Assembly (NCBI GenBank): GCA_022315425.1
Contig: JAIUPT010000042.1
Location: forward strand, 372,001-436,000
Source: Pseudevernia furfuracea
Lineage: Eukaryota > Ascomycota > Lecanoromycetes > Lecanorales > Parmeliaceae
Direction of reading: 5' to 3'
Length of the DNA stretch: 64,000 bases
Shown here: one piece after another, positions 44,970-57,250 of the stretch
How the letters are laid out: every line of letters starts with the position of its first letter
Position numbering within the stretch: position 1 is the stretch's first letter
Program-made: the position numbers and the translations under genes
The notes under the pieces: model-generated
The model's database searches: none
What the model was told of the DNA's origin: nothing
The model's input: the letters and a program-made list of their open reading frames with translations, nothing else

Positions 44970-45292
44970 TGCAGGACTGAAAAGACATCCATGGGTGAAT
45001 GGAAAATTTGAGTGACATTATTCCAGCCAGAAGATCTGATGCGTCTTGACTGAACGCTTAGGGCATTTTCTGGACTCCCATTCATTCTAAACACCCTCGA
45101 TTCATTTCATTTTCGAAGACCTTGGAAAATGCGCTAGTAAGATCACCCATCTAAGAATTCACATTTTCTCACCTCATCTTCATCACAACCATCATTCGTT
45201 CTTGCTCATCACAACAACATTCTTCTACGACCATTTGCTTTACCTTTCGTCCACATTCAGATTCTCAAGCACAACCGTAACAATACGCAAAC
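44970..45292. other. intergenic, leader of AT-hook-like gene
   Basis: Pyrimidine-rich tract from about 45170 to 45290 suggests a 5' leader. Nothing else seen. Confidence 0.55.
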
Positions 45293-46268
45293 ATGTCCGA
45301 CTTGAAGCTTTCGACCCGTGACATGGAGATCATCTCAAAGGTGTTCCAGTGCTTTCAGACCCCAGATGCAATGAAGGTGAGTCAAGATCACCATTCCTTA
45401 ACCAGCATTTGCTTCGGGACTTGGACCGCAGCAACCTTCCTCTAGGTCAAGGTTCATGCCTCGTTCAGACGAGTTCTCATCCCGCAGCTCATTTGACATC
45501 CCTTTGGTTCTGCTGAATGCGACGGAAGCTAACCGTTTCCCTCAGATTGACACCGATAAACTCGCCCAACTCGCCGGCTTCTCCAACGGTAAATCAGCCA
45601 ACACCTCCTGGTTAGTCATCAAGAAGAAGCTCATGAATGGCGCAACTGTCGATGCTGCCGCTGCCGCCACCAACCCCAAGAAAGGCAAGGGCAAAGCTGC
45701 TACCAACGGAGACGCCAACGATGACGACGAAGCTACTCCCGCCAAAGCCGCTCCTAAGAAGCGTAGCAAGGCCATCAAGACCGAGCCTGTCGATGCTGAA
45801 GGTGGTGACGCCGACAACGAAGTGACTCCCAGCGCCGAGTCTCCCAAGAAAGGTCGTGCCAAGAAGACTACTGCCCCGGCCAACACTGACATTGACGGCG
45901 ATGCTACCAACGACGCCGCTGCCACCGAGGTCATCACCCCAACCCCCAAGCGCAAGCGCGGCCCCAACAAGCCGAAAGATCCCAACGCCACTCCCACCAA
46001 GCGTGCCAAGAAAGGTGCCAACGCAGCAGCTACTGCCAGCGCTGATGACGCCATCGAAAAGGACGCTGCACACGCCCAGCTTCACGGGGATGAGGCCGCC
46101 ACTCAGACCAACGGGAAGGGTTCCATCTTCGGCGGAGACGCCAATATCAAGGGAAAGGAGGAAGCGGGGGAGGAAGAGGGTGACGACCGTTCCTTCAACG
46201 CGGAGGAGCAGAAGATGACCGACGCTGCGCTCTTGAACATCTACACCACTGAAGGGCAGGTCGCTTGA
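45293..46268 (+). CDS. basic/acidic nuclear protein with AT-hook-like motifs
   Basis: Exons 45293-45376 and 45546-46268 give 268 residues. Residues 1-60 form a small helical domain (LSTRDMEIISKVFQCFQTPDAMK, then IDTDKLAQLAGFSNGKSANTSWLVIKKKL). It resembles a short conserved region in many fungal nuclear proteins, in which one helix and a short loop precede a KKKL-type end. The rest is low complexity: Ala/Lys/Glu/Thr-rich with KKGRAKK, PKRKRGPNKPKDPN and TKRAKKG, which look like AT-hooks or nuclear localisation signals. The start has an AAACATGTC context after a pyrimidine-rich leader. A different acceptor at 45445 would lead to an early stop. A chromatin role is inference. Confidence 0.75.
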
Positions 46269-47018
46269 GGTAAAGATACCCACCCCCTCGCTGCCTTCTC
46301 TCCTTACGCCGTGTGAATCCCACACACACACTCTCTCTCTGTCCTCTTTTCATCTTTCCCTTCAACAATGCCCCTCCCGCCATATCCGCCACCATTGAAA
46401 TATATACACCTCGCTAACGGCCAGCCAAAAACACAGCATCCCCAATCCCCCACTCTCGACCAAAAAGTATCCGGCAACAACACATACATTCGATCTCGCC
46501 TTGCTCGTTTTCCAAAAAGATCGAACTCAAAGGGGATACATATGGTGTTGGTGGATTGGGGCCTCGGCCTTTTTCTTTTTTTTTAGCGAACGGTCAGTCA
46601 CTCATCTAGGTGGGTGGAAGGTCGATATTATTGCGTTGGCAGATGGTGATCGTTTGGATCTCGCGATGAAAAAGGAACCAAGCTTCAAGGAAAAGGGCCG
46701 CAAGCTGGCTGCATACACTACTAGTCGTCATTGATAGCTCGTTCACAAAAGGCCTTCACTCAGATACATCAATGCCAGACCGTGAAGCTCCAATGTATCT
46801 CGCTACGCTAAGATGCTTTTGCTTATCTGCCAACGGGAACATCGTGAAGACAGATGCAGACTTTTAAGCGGGGCATGCCACGTAAAAAAAGCCCCCAAAA
46901 GGAAGCAAACCGTCTAAAAGACTCAACAACGCTGTCGTAAAGCCCGAGCCAACTCTGCAACTCCCCCCAAGTACGAGACCTCCATCGACGACTCAATGAG
47001 CCCGCTGAGCTGGGAGCC
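46269..47018. other. intergenic between convergent genes
   Basis: 3' regions of the AT-hook-like gene (+) and MSH6 (-). Holds a (CA)n(CT)n repeat at 46321-46340. No supported ORF. Confidence 0.6.
46321..46340 (+). repeat. (CA)n(CT)n simple repeat
   Basis: Five CA then five CT units in the 3' region of the AT-hook-like gene. Confidence 0.85.
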
Positions 47019-50000
47019 CTACAACCCCTCGATAGCTTTCCTCAACACATCCACCCCTCTCGCCCCACCAGCCTCTTCGAGCTCTTCCTTGAGCATCCAA
47101 GCAATATCACTCTGCATTCCCAACGGGATCCAGCAGCCCTGTCTCGCCACATCTAGGGTCTCCTTGATTTTGGCAGTATGCTCCCACTTCTTCGCTGCCA
47201 CCTCCGCTTCCTCGACCACCTTTCCAGGAATACCGCACATACTGGCACAGTGCATCCCGAAGCTACCCTCCGCGACTCCGTCTTCCAGCTTGTAGAGGAA
47301 GGTGACGCGACGCTTTTCATCGTCAACGTGTATCCGCATGCGGCAATTGCGAACTTCAGGGTGAGTGGCGAATTCAGCGGCCAAAGAGTGGTAGTGGGTA
47401 GCGAAGAAGCCAACACAGCCAATGTGGGAGGCGACATGGTGCAAAACCGCTTGGGCCACTGCCACACCGTCATATGATGAAGTGCCACGGCCAAGTTCGT
47501 CAAGGATGACGAGAGAACGAGGTGTGGCCTCGGAAAGAATCTTCTTGGTTTCTGCGAGCTCGACGAAGAAGGTAGATTGGGCGGCGAAAATGTTGTCCTG
47601 GGCGCCAAGGCGGGACATGATTCTATCGACAGGAGTAAGGCGAGCAGATATGGCGGGGACGTAGCAGCCGATTTGGGCCATGATGACGGCAATGCAGGTC
47701 ATTCTGAGCACAGTGGATTTGCCAGCTGCATTTGCACCTGTCAGCAGGTTGATGTTGGGAGCTCCACCACCAAGTTTGACATCGTTGGGGATGAAGTCTG
47801 TGACGTTGGGAAGCATGCACGGATGGCGAAGGTCTGCGAACTCCACCACGCTCCTTCCTTCATGGACAAAGTCAGGCCGACAACTCGGCTCACCCAATGC
47901 TAAGGATGATTTAGCCAGACATATCAAACAGTCCAATTGTGCCACAATTCGTACTGCTGCCAGCCACGTCACATAGTCTTCATCAAACTTTTTGAAGAAG
48001 CGGCCAGATACCTCCTTGACGATCTGGCCATGGGTCTCTTGTGCTTCTTGAAGTTTTCGCACAAGACCTCGGAGCTCAGGATTGTAGTAGCGCTTAACCT
48101 TTTGGGTTGCGGAGGTTTGATCCCAATTTTTCGGTATGCCCTTGATTTTAACAGGGACCTCAAGCTGGTATATTTCCTTTCCGTTGTCGGCATAGACGAT
48201 GTCGTTACACCTCAGTTCTTTCCTTGTCTTCTTCAGAAGAGTCTCCAAATCGGCCAGCAAGCTCTGAATGCGGTCTTGGCTTGCATCAAAGTCCTCTTCG
48301 ACGCCGCGCTCGGGAATAAGCAGGCCGGCTTCTTTTGCTTTGGCGTGGTCAAAGGCATTGTTCCAAAACTTGAGGAGTTCCCTTATGTCTGGCATGCTCG
48401 AAACCAATTGACCGATGATTCCTTCGCCCGAGCCCATATTGCGTAAGACGCCCATTGTATAATCGATCTGCTCGAAACCATCGAGGACTCGCACGAAGTC
48501 TTGAGCTTTGCATACACCGGCGTGAATGCGAGATATGGTCCGTTCAAGGTCAGGCAATTTAGAGAGCTGGGAAGTGAATTGATCCCGAAGAGTAGTATCT
48601 GCATTGAGGGACTCGACGGCATCGAGGCGGGCATTGATCTTTGCTGCGTCTCTCAGAGGGTGGCATACCCATTGTTTGAACGTTCGCTTGCCAAATGGAG
48701 TAATGCACCGATTCAAGAGGCTGAAGAGGGTGCCCTCAGAGCTGCCGTCAAACGAATTCGCGAAAATCTCAAGGTTGATCAAGGTCTTTCCGTCCAGGAT
48801 CAGGGTGCCTGCACGTCTGATGGGATCATACCAAGATACGTTGCCCAGGGTCACTAGGTCACGCTCAATCTGCAGAGTCCGTAGGTATTGAACTAATGCA
48901 CCGAATGCAGACATCACCAACTCATGGTCCTCTCGAGCCTGCCGCAAAGGTCCTGGCCAAGCTTCGATGTTGTCTCCATCATCACTCACAAAGTATCGAC
49001 CAGCATCTATCTCTCGGCATGCGGTGTCCGCTGTCCAGAACTCTTTGTCAGCCTTCAAAGATACTATTGACGTGTTTGGCCCAGTGCTATTTTTCAAGAT
49101 TCTCAATGCTTTCGTGGATGAACAAGACTTCTCGAGCAAAATTTCACGAGGCCTTATTTGCGCGACGAGCGTTTCGAACTTCGTCATCTCGACATCATCC
49201 TCGAAGTTAGTCAAGAAAAACTGAGCGGTAGCGGTATCCACGAACGCGATGCCGAAAGCAGGCCGTCCCTCTTGCTCGGACTCCTTGATCGCTGCGCAGT
49301 AGGTAGACATGTCATCTTGAAGCATGCCCGGGTCAACCAGAGTGCCGCTCGTAAGCACGCATGCAAGCTCTCGATTGATGATCTTTTTCATCTTCTCGTC
49401 TACCTTCGCGGTCTTACCAGACTGCATGCTGTCTCGTTCTCGCATCTCTTTGGCCAACGCGGACTCGACCTGATCCACACGCGCAATTTTGTAGCCTTTA
49501 GCCACGAATTGATTGGCCCAAAGGTCTAGAGAAGCTTCGGGTACGCCGACCATACGCATGTTGACACGGTCTGTAAGCTTCAAGTCGAAGAGCTGATGCC
49601 CGATGGTTGCATCATTTTCGTAGAGCTCGTAGAATTTGCCCTTTTTGAAGAATACTACTGTGTCCCAGTGTCTTTGCTTGATCTCCCAGTACTGATGTTC
49701 AAACGGGGAGAACAACGTCCATGCCGACTTTGGTACGTATACCGTCCTTGGGTCGTAATCTGGATGATCTGGACGGTTTTTATCCATGTCGGTAATATGA
49801 GCTGGCTCTAGCCATTCGTATCGACGTTCGACTTTGCTTGGTTTGTCTTTTTGCTTTTTGGCATTGGGCTCAGGTTTCTTTGGTGTGGGCTTCCGCGTTG
49901 GAGCAGTCAGGAGCAGCGATGGCTGGACGGCTGTGGGATCGAAAGACCACTGCTGGGCAGTAGGAACCGCAGGCATTTCCTCGTCACCCTCAATCCCGAT

Positions 50001-50827
50001 GGACTCTGAAACAGCAGTGTGCGGAGATGTAGACTGAGCGGGAGAAAACCTCTTTCGCTTCTTTTTCTTGGGTATGGCCTCGTCGGAGTCGTCATCTACC
50101 ACGAAGTCATCTGCACCATAAAATCTCAGCAACATGGTCAAAGCTTTCAGTGGGCCAGGGTAGATTTACCCTCTTCGACTACAACATTCTCTGCCGCACC
50201 ATCGTCCATGAACGCATCGTCATCGTCATCGCTCTCGACACTTGTCTTTCTCCGCTTTGAGGCCCTTCCCTTCGCTGTAGGTTTGAACGCATCCTCGTCG
50301 TCCTCGTCCTCGTCCTCGTCCGACTCCTGGTCGACTGCGTAGTTCACAGCTTTCTTTGCCTGTATACCAACTTGTCAGCCCGGAAAAAGAGCGTAGCAAA
50401 AGATAAGGGAAACCTTTCGTGAGGGGCTGTAGAAGCCAGCAGGCACCCCATTCCCATCGATTTCGTTCAGAGCACTTGCAGGAGTGATGGGGGACGGCAA
50501 TGTATTGTGGAAGATTTGCTTTTTCGGATTGATTCCGTTTGTGTCTTCCTCTTCTTTGATCTCTTCGACGGGGTCACTGCTCGGAGCAGGCGTCATGCTC
50601 TGGGTCGACCCTCCCGAGGATACAGTGGTTGCAGTCTTGCGTGTGAAATTGTTGATCGGTAGTGAAGTGCCATTGATCTTTCGCGTTCCGTTGACTTTCG
50701 AGTCTTCGGACTTCTTCTGGAAGAAACCAGCAATGGAGGTCTGGTTTTTGGAGCTTGAATTGGATTTGGTCAGCGAGGGTGTAGGGGTTCCACGAGCGCT
50801 GTTGGAAGACTTGGAAAAGGGCGCCAT
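47019..50827 (-). CDS. MSH6: MSH6 DNA mismatch repair ATPase
   Basis: Pairs with MSH2 to recognise base mismatches and small loops. Minus-strand exons 50827-50414, 50359-50170 and 50110-47019 give 1231 residues. A PCNA-interacting peptide lies at residues 29-36 (QTSIAGFF), then a charged disordered linker. The mismatch-binding domain has the Phe-Tyr-Glu motif at 361-363 (GKFYELYENDATIG). Connector, lever and clamp follow (FGKRTFKQWVCHPL, LPDLERTISRIHAG). The ATPase has Walker A GANAAGKST at 993-1001, then STFFVELAET, LVILDELGRGTSSYDGVA and FFATHYHSLA. All are intact. The C-terminus carries the dimerisation helix-turn-helix. The fungal MSH6 form of Walker A (NAAGKST) is as expected. Confidence 0.96.
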
Positions 50828-51358
50828 GTTCTCCAGTTGCGGCTCAAGCTACTCGTACAGAGCTGTCTGTTCGCCTCGTAATGAGCTTCACGCTGGCAGA
50901 GAGAAGTAGGACCAGATTGAGAATATATGGGAAGCGGTTTTCGTATTCGAAAACGTGATCAAGTTGAAGAGATAAATTAAATTAAAATTTAAAACGCGTC
51001 TCCACGCGATTTGCTTGGCGGTTGAAAGGCAACGGGTTACGGGAGGCTTTTCGCCCGGGACTAGCGGTGCCTGCCGCTTTAGCGAGGGAGCTAGTTGAGC
51101 AGCGGTGAAGCAACACCCGATGAGCCGATCTCAATGATGAACGATGAATGATGAATGATGATGACCCAAGACCTGCAAGTGCAAGGAAAGATTCGACATG
51201 AGGCTGTTCCTGCGTAATAAGCATATCAACAAGCAAGCAAGTCTGCGCACTGTCGAGACTACCTGCGAACAATAAGCTTGGACCAGAAAGTTATACAAAG
51301 CTGTTCTGTTCTGTTCAGTTCCATTTACCCTCGTACCTATCTACCTACCTACCGACCA

Positions 51359-51376
51359 CCCCCCCCCCCCCCCCCC
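51359..51376 (+). repeat. C18 homopolymer run
   Basis: Eighteen consecutive C bases. The exact length may be uncertain in the assembly. Confidence 0.8.
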
Positions 51377-51512
51377 ACCCAAATCTCAACCGTTCGGTCC
51401 CACTCGCGCGACAAAATAGTGCGAGAGCCGCTCACTCTGACCTGTCTGTAGGGTGGGGGCTTTTTTTTGTGTGGCTAGGTCGAAGTAAGGTATTCGGCAT
51501 GGAGGTTTTGGA

Positions 51513-51535
51513 GGGATAGGGTTGGGGTTGTGGGG
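51513..51535 (+). other. potential G-quadruplex motif
   Basis: Four runs of three or more G with loops of three, two and four bases, inside a wider G-rich stretch. Fits the usual quadruplex pattern; folding is not shown. Confidence 0.6.
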
Positions 51536-52017
51536 TTTGTTATCTTCTAGGGCGGGTTTTGCGGGGGCGGCGTTGGGTTTCTTAGGGGGGTTTTGAAGGT
51601 GGGGGATGTTGGTTGGAGATACAAATGGATGGTGGATGGGGTGTGTGGATGAGGGGATGATTCAGGGTATTGGAGTAGTTATACAAGGAGGGGAAGCCAG
51701 TGCTGGCACCTTCTTTTAGGATATCATGTATTTTTGTAAAGAAGAATGCAGCAGAGATTTAGCTGCGGGGTAGTCTATCTACGCATGAATCGAGTCTCAG
51801 AGCATATCTGTAGGAGATTCAAACAGATACGCTCTCGGACTTCTCTAGTTGGGCTCATATACTCATCAATTCGTGTAGAGGGACCCTTTCCCCCTCTTTC
51901 ATCTTCATCACCCGGTCTTATATGCAAACTCTTCGTTCACAACATTGTCAAAGCCCGCACCGAACCATGCTCAGCTCTCGAGACAGGAACCCGTTGCCAT
52001 ATGAGCAATGCCAGCTC

Positions 52018-53926
52018 TCACTTCGTAAGCCGTGTGATGCGCACATCCACATCCTCTTGCCGCACATTAAGCCCATTGACAAGCGTCCAGTCCTTCTCCG
52101 GATTCGCCAGTTCGAACTAAAACCACAGATTAGGCCCAGAAACAATTTTCGCGCCCCAACCCATCCGAACCGGTCAACAGGCAGTGTCAGGGGAAGTGGG
52201 GAGGTTAGAAAAAAGAGAAGAAAAAGGAGATACCTTGAAAGTCCTCAACAGCGTCGGCACCAACTTATACATCTCCCTCGCGCTAATATTCTTCCCCAAA
52301 CACATATGGTTCCCCGCACCAAAGTGCAACATGGACCTCTCCATCGCGCGGACCTTCTCCTCGCTAGCTTCCGTCCAGCGCTCCGGCCGGAACGTCTCAA
52401 CATCCTCGCCGAACGCCTCTTTGTTGCGATGCACGGCCCAGGGGCTGACGCCGACGACGGTGCCGGCGGGGAAGTGTTCGCCGCAGATTTGGGCGCCGCC
52501 GGCGGGGACGACGCGTTCGAGGATGAAGCCGGAGGCCGGGTGCATACGGAAGTTTTCTTGGATGCAGGCGTGCAAGTAGGGGAGGTTCTTTTGGGCGAGG
52601 TTGAAGTTGACGTCGCAGGTCAGGGAGGAGAAGTCTCTGGCGGGGAGGCAGGTGGTGAGTTCGTGTTGGAGTTTGGCGTAGACGGCGGGGTTTTTGAGGA
52701 TGTAGTAGAAGAGGGCGGTCAGGGTGATGGAGCTGTGGGGTGAGAGTGGTCGTGTTAGTTTGGTCAAGTGATGCTGGTGGGGAGGGATGAAGGGAGGGAG
52801 GGCCGAACGTTGTTTCTGCCCCGGCGAGAATCATTGTTAAGCTTAAGCTGAGGACTTCTCTCTCTGTCATGGCTTTTGGGTGGGTCTCTTTGGCTTTCAG
52901 GAACTTGTCGAGTAGGTCTTCACGTTTGCTCTCATTGTCATCCCTGTTACGGTAGTAGTCGATTCTGTCGTTCATGTGTTTGGCCACGAGGGGTACAAGT
53001 GGGAAGGTTGCACCTTTGTATATGCCTACTCTGTCAAGCCATAGACGGATAGGGTTGTGTCGAAGGAATTTGTCGATCAAGGGCCATTGACCCACCTGGA
53101 AGTATTAGGGTTTCGTTTTAAATGGAGGGCAATGAAGGGGGAGCCTACGAGGTAGCCATAAACCAGGAAATTCTGAATGTAGGGGATCAGGCCTTGAGGA
53201 TCCGCAGCCTTCTCCATGAATCCGTGGCGTGAGCCGTATGTTAACTCACCGATGACATCGAAAGTAAAGTAGAGCATCCAGGTTGCAAGATCAAAGCTAC
53301 CCGCTGAGCCTTTCTTGCCAGCAAATCTAGCATCCAGTTGTTGCAAATAAACACCGATGGTCTCATCAACCAAAGGTTCATAGCCGACGGAAACGGTGGC
53401 AGTGAAAGCAGGGTTGATCGCCTTGCGGAGGGCGTTATGCCATGGAATATCTCCGCTTGAAAAGAGAGTATGTGCACTTTCACCTTTGGCAACAGCTGCC
53501 TGAACAGGGTAAAAGCCGGACTAGATGTGGGTAAGCGAAGATGATCAAGATCGGTTGCAAGCAGAACAAGGGAGCACGTACTTTGTCCCAAGCTTTTCCG
53601 GCACCGTAAATATCCTTGATAGCTTCTGGCTTTGCGAAAGAGATCATATTAGGGCCCATTCGAACAATGTCACCATGCTTCTTGTGAACATCAATCATTG
53701 GAGGTTCATATTTGCGGGAATACGCGTAAAACATTCTCCACATGTCGGTAAAGGAAGCGAGGAAGGGACCGTTATATTTGGAGAAGCCATTTTTATAACG
53801 AAAGAAGAGTAGCCGAGTGATGGCTAGAGCAAATAGGCCAACAATCCAGGCTTCAACAGAGACCGAGGAGACAGAGAAAGAAGTCAAAGACCCTGTCAAA
53901 GACTCTGTTGACGACATGATGATCAA
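52018..53926 (-). CDS. cytochrome P450 monooxygenase (pisatin demethylase/benzoate hydroxylase-like)
   Basis: Heme monooxygenase of the ER membrane; substrate unknown. Minus-strand exons 53926-53582, 53520-53149, 53095-52809, 52732-52234 and 52116-52018 give 533 residues (530 if Met4 is the start). N-terminal anchor: AWIVGLFALAITRLLFF. I-helix oxygen-binding motif AGAETT at 330-335. K-helix ExxR is Glu394-Arg397 (ENFRMHP). FRPERW precedes the heme loop FGAGNHMCLG with Cys479. Phase is consistent at every join; intron 3 uses donor GTTCGG. The N-terminal pattern (YNGPFLASFTDMWRMFYAYSRKYEPP) resembles the large fungal pisatin demethylase-like group. No tailoring enzymes lie nearby, so a secondary-metabolite role is not supported by context. 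Confidence 0.92.
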
Positions 53927-56900
53927 GCTTTAACAGAAGATGTGAACAGCGAACTAGGCAAGATAGAAATCGGGTGAAATTGCAAAACAGATTCTATCCT
54001 TTAGCGATTTCACGGAGAAGGATGGAATATATATTCATAATGTCAGCTGCGTATGCAGTTTCGAAACGACGTCACCTGGATGGCAGGATTTTGGTTGAGA
54101 GGGTTGCGCAGTTGGCCGCTAATCTTCCCGATGACTGAGAGGGTAATATCAGAGTATGCGACCGCGCAGCTCCGTTGATAAATACATATGATGGAATTTT
54201 TCACGTTGATTATCAACAGGCTTGCATTTGCTGCGGGGTCTATTCTAGCTCCATGAGAAACTCGCAGAGGTCTGTGAGAATTAGAATTATGCAGACATAC
54301 CACTAAGAAGCAGAGTGCGTAATTTCCGTTGTCATGCAGATGGAAGATGATCCCCGCTCCAACGGACGAATACATGGGATCAAAGCGGAATTATCGGCCG
54401 GTCAACGATTCGTTGATATCATGGCTTTGATCATTCTTCGCTTATCATGTATTGTCGTGTCATGCTTATGCAACGTTATTGAGGACATCTGAGAGTAGCA
54501 AAGCCAAGTCAAGCAGCTCGAAAGAGATACATTGTGAACCTGTGCTTAGGTAAGCACTACGCCAACGCGCATGAGGTCTCATCTCCACATACTCGTAAGC
54601 TTAGCTCAAACTGAGTTCGGTGTGATCAATGCACGTCAGCATCCCACTCTACATAGTGGCGAACTTTGAGGTCTGAAACGTGTATCTATCTCGCGTCATG
54701 CCCTTCAATTCAGTTGTAGTCGTCGTCGCTGATGGCACCAACACGCATTGTTCAAAGGCATTGCTGCAGTGGACTCCGTAGAACAGGTTTCTGAATATCC
54801 CAGCCCAGAGATTTTCTACGGATCAGCAACATGGAGTGCTTCACGCCACGCAGTTAAAATCGAGATTCAGGTCCTGAGGCTACGTCACTAGAGTGACTTC
54901 ATGGCAACATATTTGTCGAGGCAGTCGGGCAAATTCGGAAAGTTGACTGTTCATCGAGATGAGGCTCGCACTTGACTACTTTCCATCGCTAGGTCTGACT
55001 CATTGTCGCTGGGTTATCCCATGTCGGAGTGTAATTATGTATTGTGGAGTCAGCCGGGTAGCTGGAGCTATAGTGACGAGCAGTGGGGGACTTCCCTGGA
55101 TTGTTCCCATGGCTCAGTAGATGTGCTACGATATGGATAGTCGCTTCGACGTAGGTTACTGTTGTATTGTGGCATAGTGGCAATAACGCGTAGGTTTCGG
55201 TCCGTTCGTTAAGCTCCGCTCCCGCACCTGGGTACCCAAAGGTAGAGTTATTAGCGCCTAAAAGTAATCTTAGAAGCCCCCGCGCCCTGATGCAGGCCTA
55301 GTCACCTTACTCACTTCTTGCACCCACCGGTGGCCCTAGAGCCCGCCCTTTTCACCCAGCCATCTCTTTTTTGTGGGGGTTGTCGCGTACGCGTAATGGG
55401 GTGAAATACGCTAGGTAACCGTGGAGTTACCTAGGTCGTATAATTAATCAATCGAATCCTATGGGCTATTGTTGCTCTCCCCGTGCTATTAGACATCTCG
55501 ATATAATGACCATTAAATAGAGAAGGCCGCCTTCAACCATCCCTCTGATAATACAAATAAGCATACTCGCGGATTGTAGATTCCGATACCTTCAAGTAAC
55601 TTCAGAGTCTCGCAGTAAGGAACACTGAGTGTCCTCCGAGGTTAGAGTATGCAAGAAAGGAGCCCACGGCTTTTATCAAAGCGTAAACGGCGGGCCGAGT
55701 GTCGATCTTTGACTAGGACCATGCACATTGCCATTCCAGTGTAGGTGCATAGATTCGCCCCCAAAGAACAACAAGTCCTTGTGCCGACAACCGATCCCTT
55801 GGTTGTAGGACCTATCATCCTGAGGGCTGACTTTTTGCTAAGCACAAATCTATGCTACCGACTTGATGGTCTATACCGGGCCATTATCCATCTCCGAAAC
55901 TGCCTTGGACTCTTGCTTGTACCTGTGTTAACCTCGCTGACTTGCTCGAGATGGCAACCTAGTGGCGCTATTACAAAGTTATGTTCAGTGATCCATCAAG
56001 ATTACGGTAAGCGTTGAGGGCGGGTCCAAAAGCTCCTGGCTGCCAATCGGGGGAGAATCCTTTCTGAGAAGGGAGTAGTAATCTTTCGGCTATAATGGCC
56101 CTCTTCGGATCCGCAGGCCCCATGATTACTCCCCCCCAACATTTCGAGTTCCGGGACGCTTTGCCTTCTCGTCACTAAAAGCACTGTTTGATCCCTACCT
56201 TAGCGAATAGCTGCGGCCTTTTATTACGGAAGATTTATGCTTCCCAGACAGTTTCTCGAAGGAAAAGTATCTAAGTCGGATTTCCGCCTTCAGGCGATGG
56301 GGTTTTTAGAACGTTTCAAAAAAGCTACGGTTATTAACTCTGATACGTATCAGATTTTGCACCATTCCTCAATTAGTCAGCTGAAATTTTCAATTAGCGT
56401 TTGAATAAAATACTCACCGACGCAATGTACTCGACGGGATCGAGGGGATGTCATCCCCGCAAAAAAATTGACTAAATCAATCGTTCTTGAAGCCAAATTT
56501 CTACAAGCGTTGATCATGTTCTCTGTATGCTATTTATTCTCCAGTATATGACTTGACACTTTTAAGATGTTTACTCTATTGGTATCTGAAGTTTTCTTTT
56601 TAAACAACCGTATAGCTTTATTTTGTTGTTGACTCCGGAACACATACAAGCTTCGTTATCCCATTGATACCTTTGTTTGTTCGCACCTTCCGAGTCATCT
56701 GCTGCTGATATGATGTGTAATGCGACTCAGCGTAATGGCTTGCTGGTTCGGGAGTTGGATACCCGACTTAACGAAGAGCGACGCCTGCACGACCCTAGTC
56801 AGAACGGACACAGGCGGACATGGACGTCTACTGGACATGCCTCGAGGTGCTGGAGCTCACACTCCAATCAACAGGATCTGAAATCCGTACAATCAGTTTG

Positions 56901-57250
56901 GCGTCCCTTTTCCCACTTGTAGCACCATGCCATACCAATGCTGGGATGCTGAGCCATTCGTCGAGCGCCAGTTCAGCGGTCTCGGTGTCCCTGGCGTAGA
57001 ACCTCAAGGTCACGACAAGGTCACATACTGGCGGTCATATCGCAGCAGCTATAATTACAAGGGGAGCGATAAGCCGTTCGCTGGCCATTATGAGTTATGA
57101 TCTAACATGAAGGGCAAAATGTATGATGAGTTTTGAATGTGTCTCGTCGCATCTAATCGTATTGGGATCGATTCCTCATGGCGCTAATACAGTGGTGTAG
57201 CGTTTGCCTTATTCTCTCTACGCATACAAAATCGCACATAAGCACAGCGT
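53927..57250. other. 3.3 kb gene-poor region
   Basis: No supported gene. Holds a 9-bp inverted repeat (55411-55434) and AT-rich stretches at about 56200-56650. At 56709-57100 both strands have short protein-like frames: a + frame beginning MPYQCWDAEPFVERQF near 56928, and a - frame 56828-57013 containing LALDEWLSIPALVWHG. Only one could be real, and I cannot choose. Confidence 0.5.
55411..55434. repeat. 9-bp inverted repeat with 6-base loop
   Basis: CTAGGTAAC and GTTACCTAG separated by six bases. Belongs to the TACCTAGG-type short repeats seen elsewhere in the window. Confidence 0.7.

Larger units (their letters stand above)
50828..52017. other. MSH6 promoter and GC-skewed intergenic region
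   Basis: Holds the MSH6 promoter, a CTGTT/TACCT repeat cluster (51300-51355), an 18-base C run (51359-51376) and a G-rich stretch (about 51440-51620) with a G-quadruplex-type motif. No gene is seen. Confidence 0.6.

Noticed and set aside
45456..45545. Coding reading of the end of the AT-hook gene's intron
   Set aside because: It is in frame with exon 2 but would need a start away from the well-supported exon 1; the acceptor before 45546 keeps the conserved N-terminal block.
45542..46331. Long minus-strand ORFs (170 and 239 codons) opposite the AT-hook gene
   Set aside because: Low-complexity mirror images of the Ala/Lys/Glu-rich coding strand.
51922..52743. Plus-strand ORF of 273 codons across the P450 gene
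   Set aside because: Antisense to the heme-binding exon, whose motifs are unambiguous.
52018..53926. Biosynthetic gene cluster around the P450
   Set aside because: Neighbours are MSH6 and gene-poor DNA; there is no synthase, transferase or cluster regulator.
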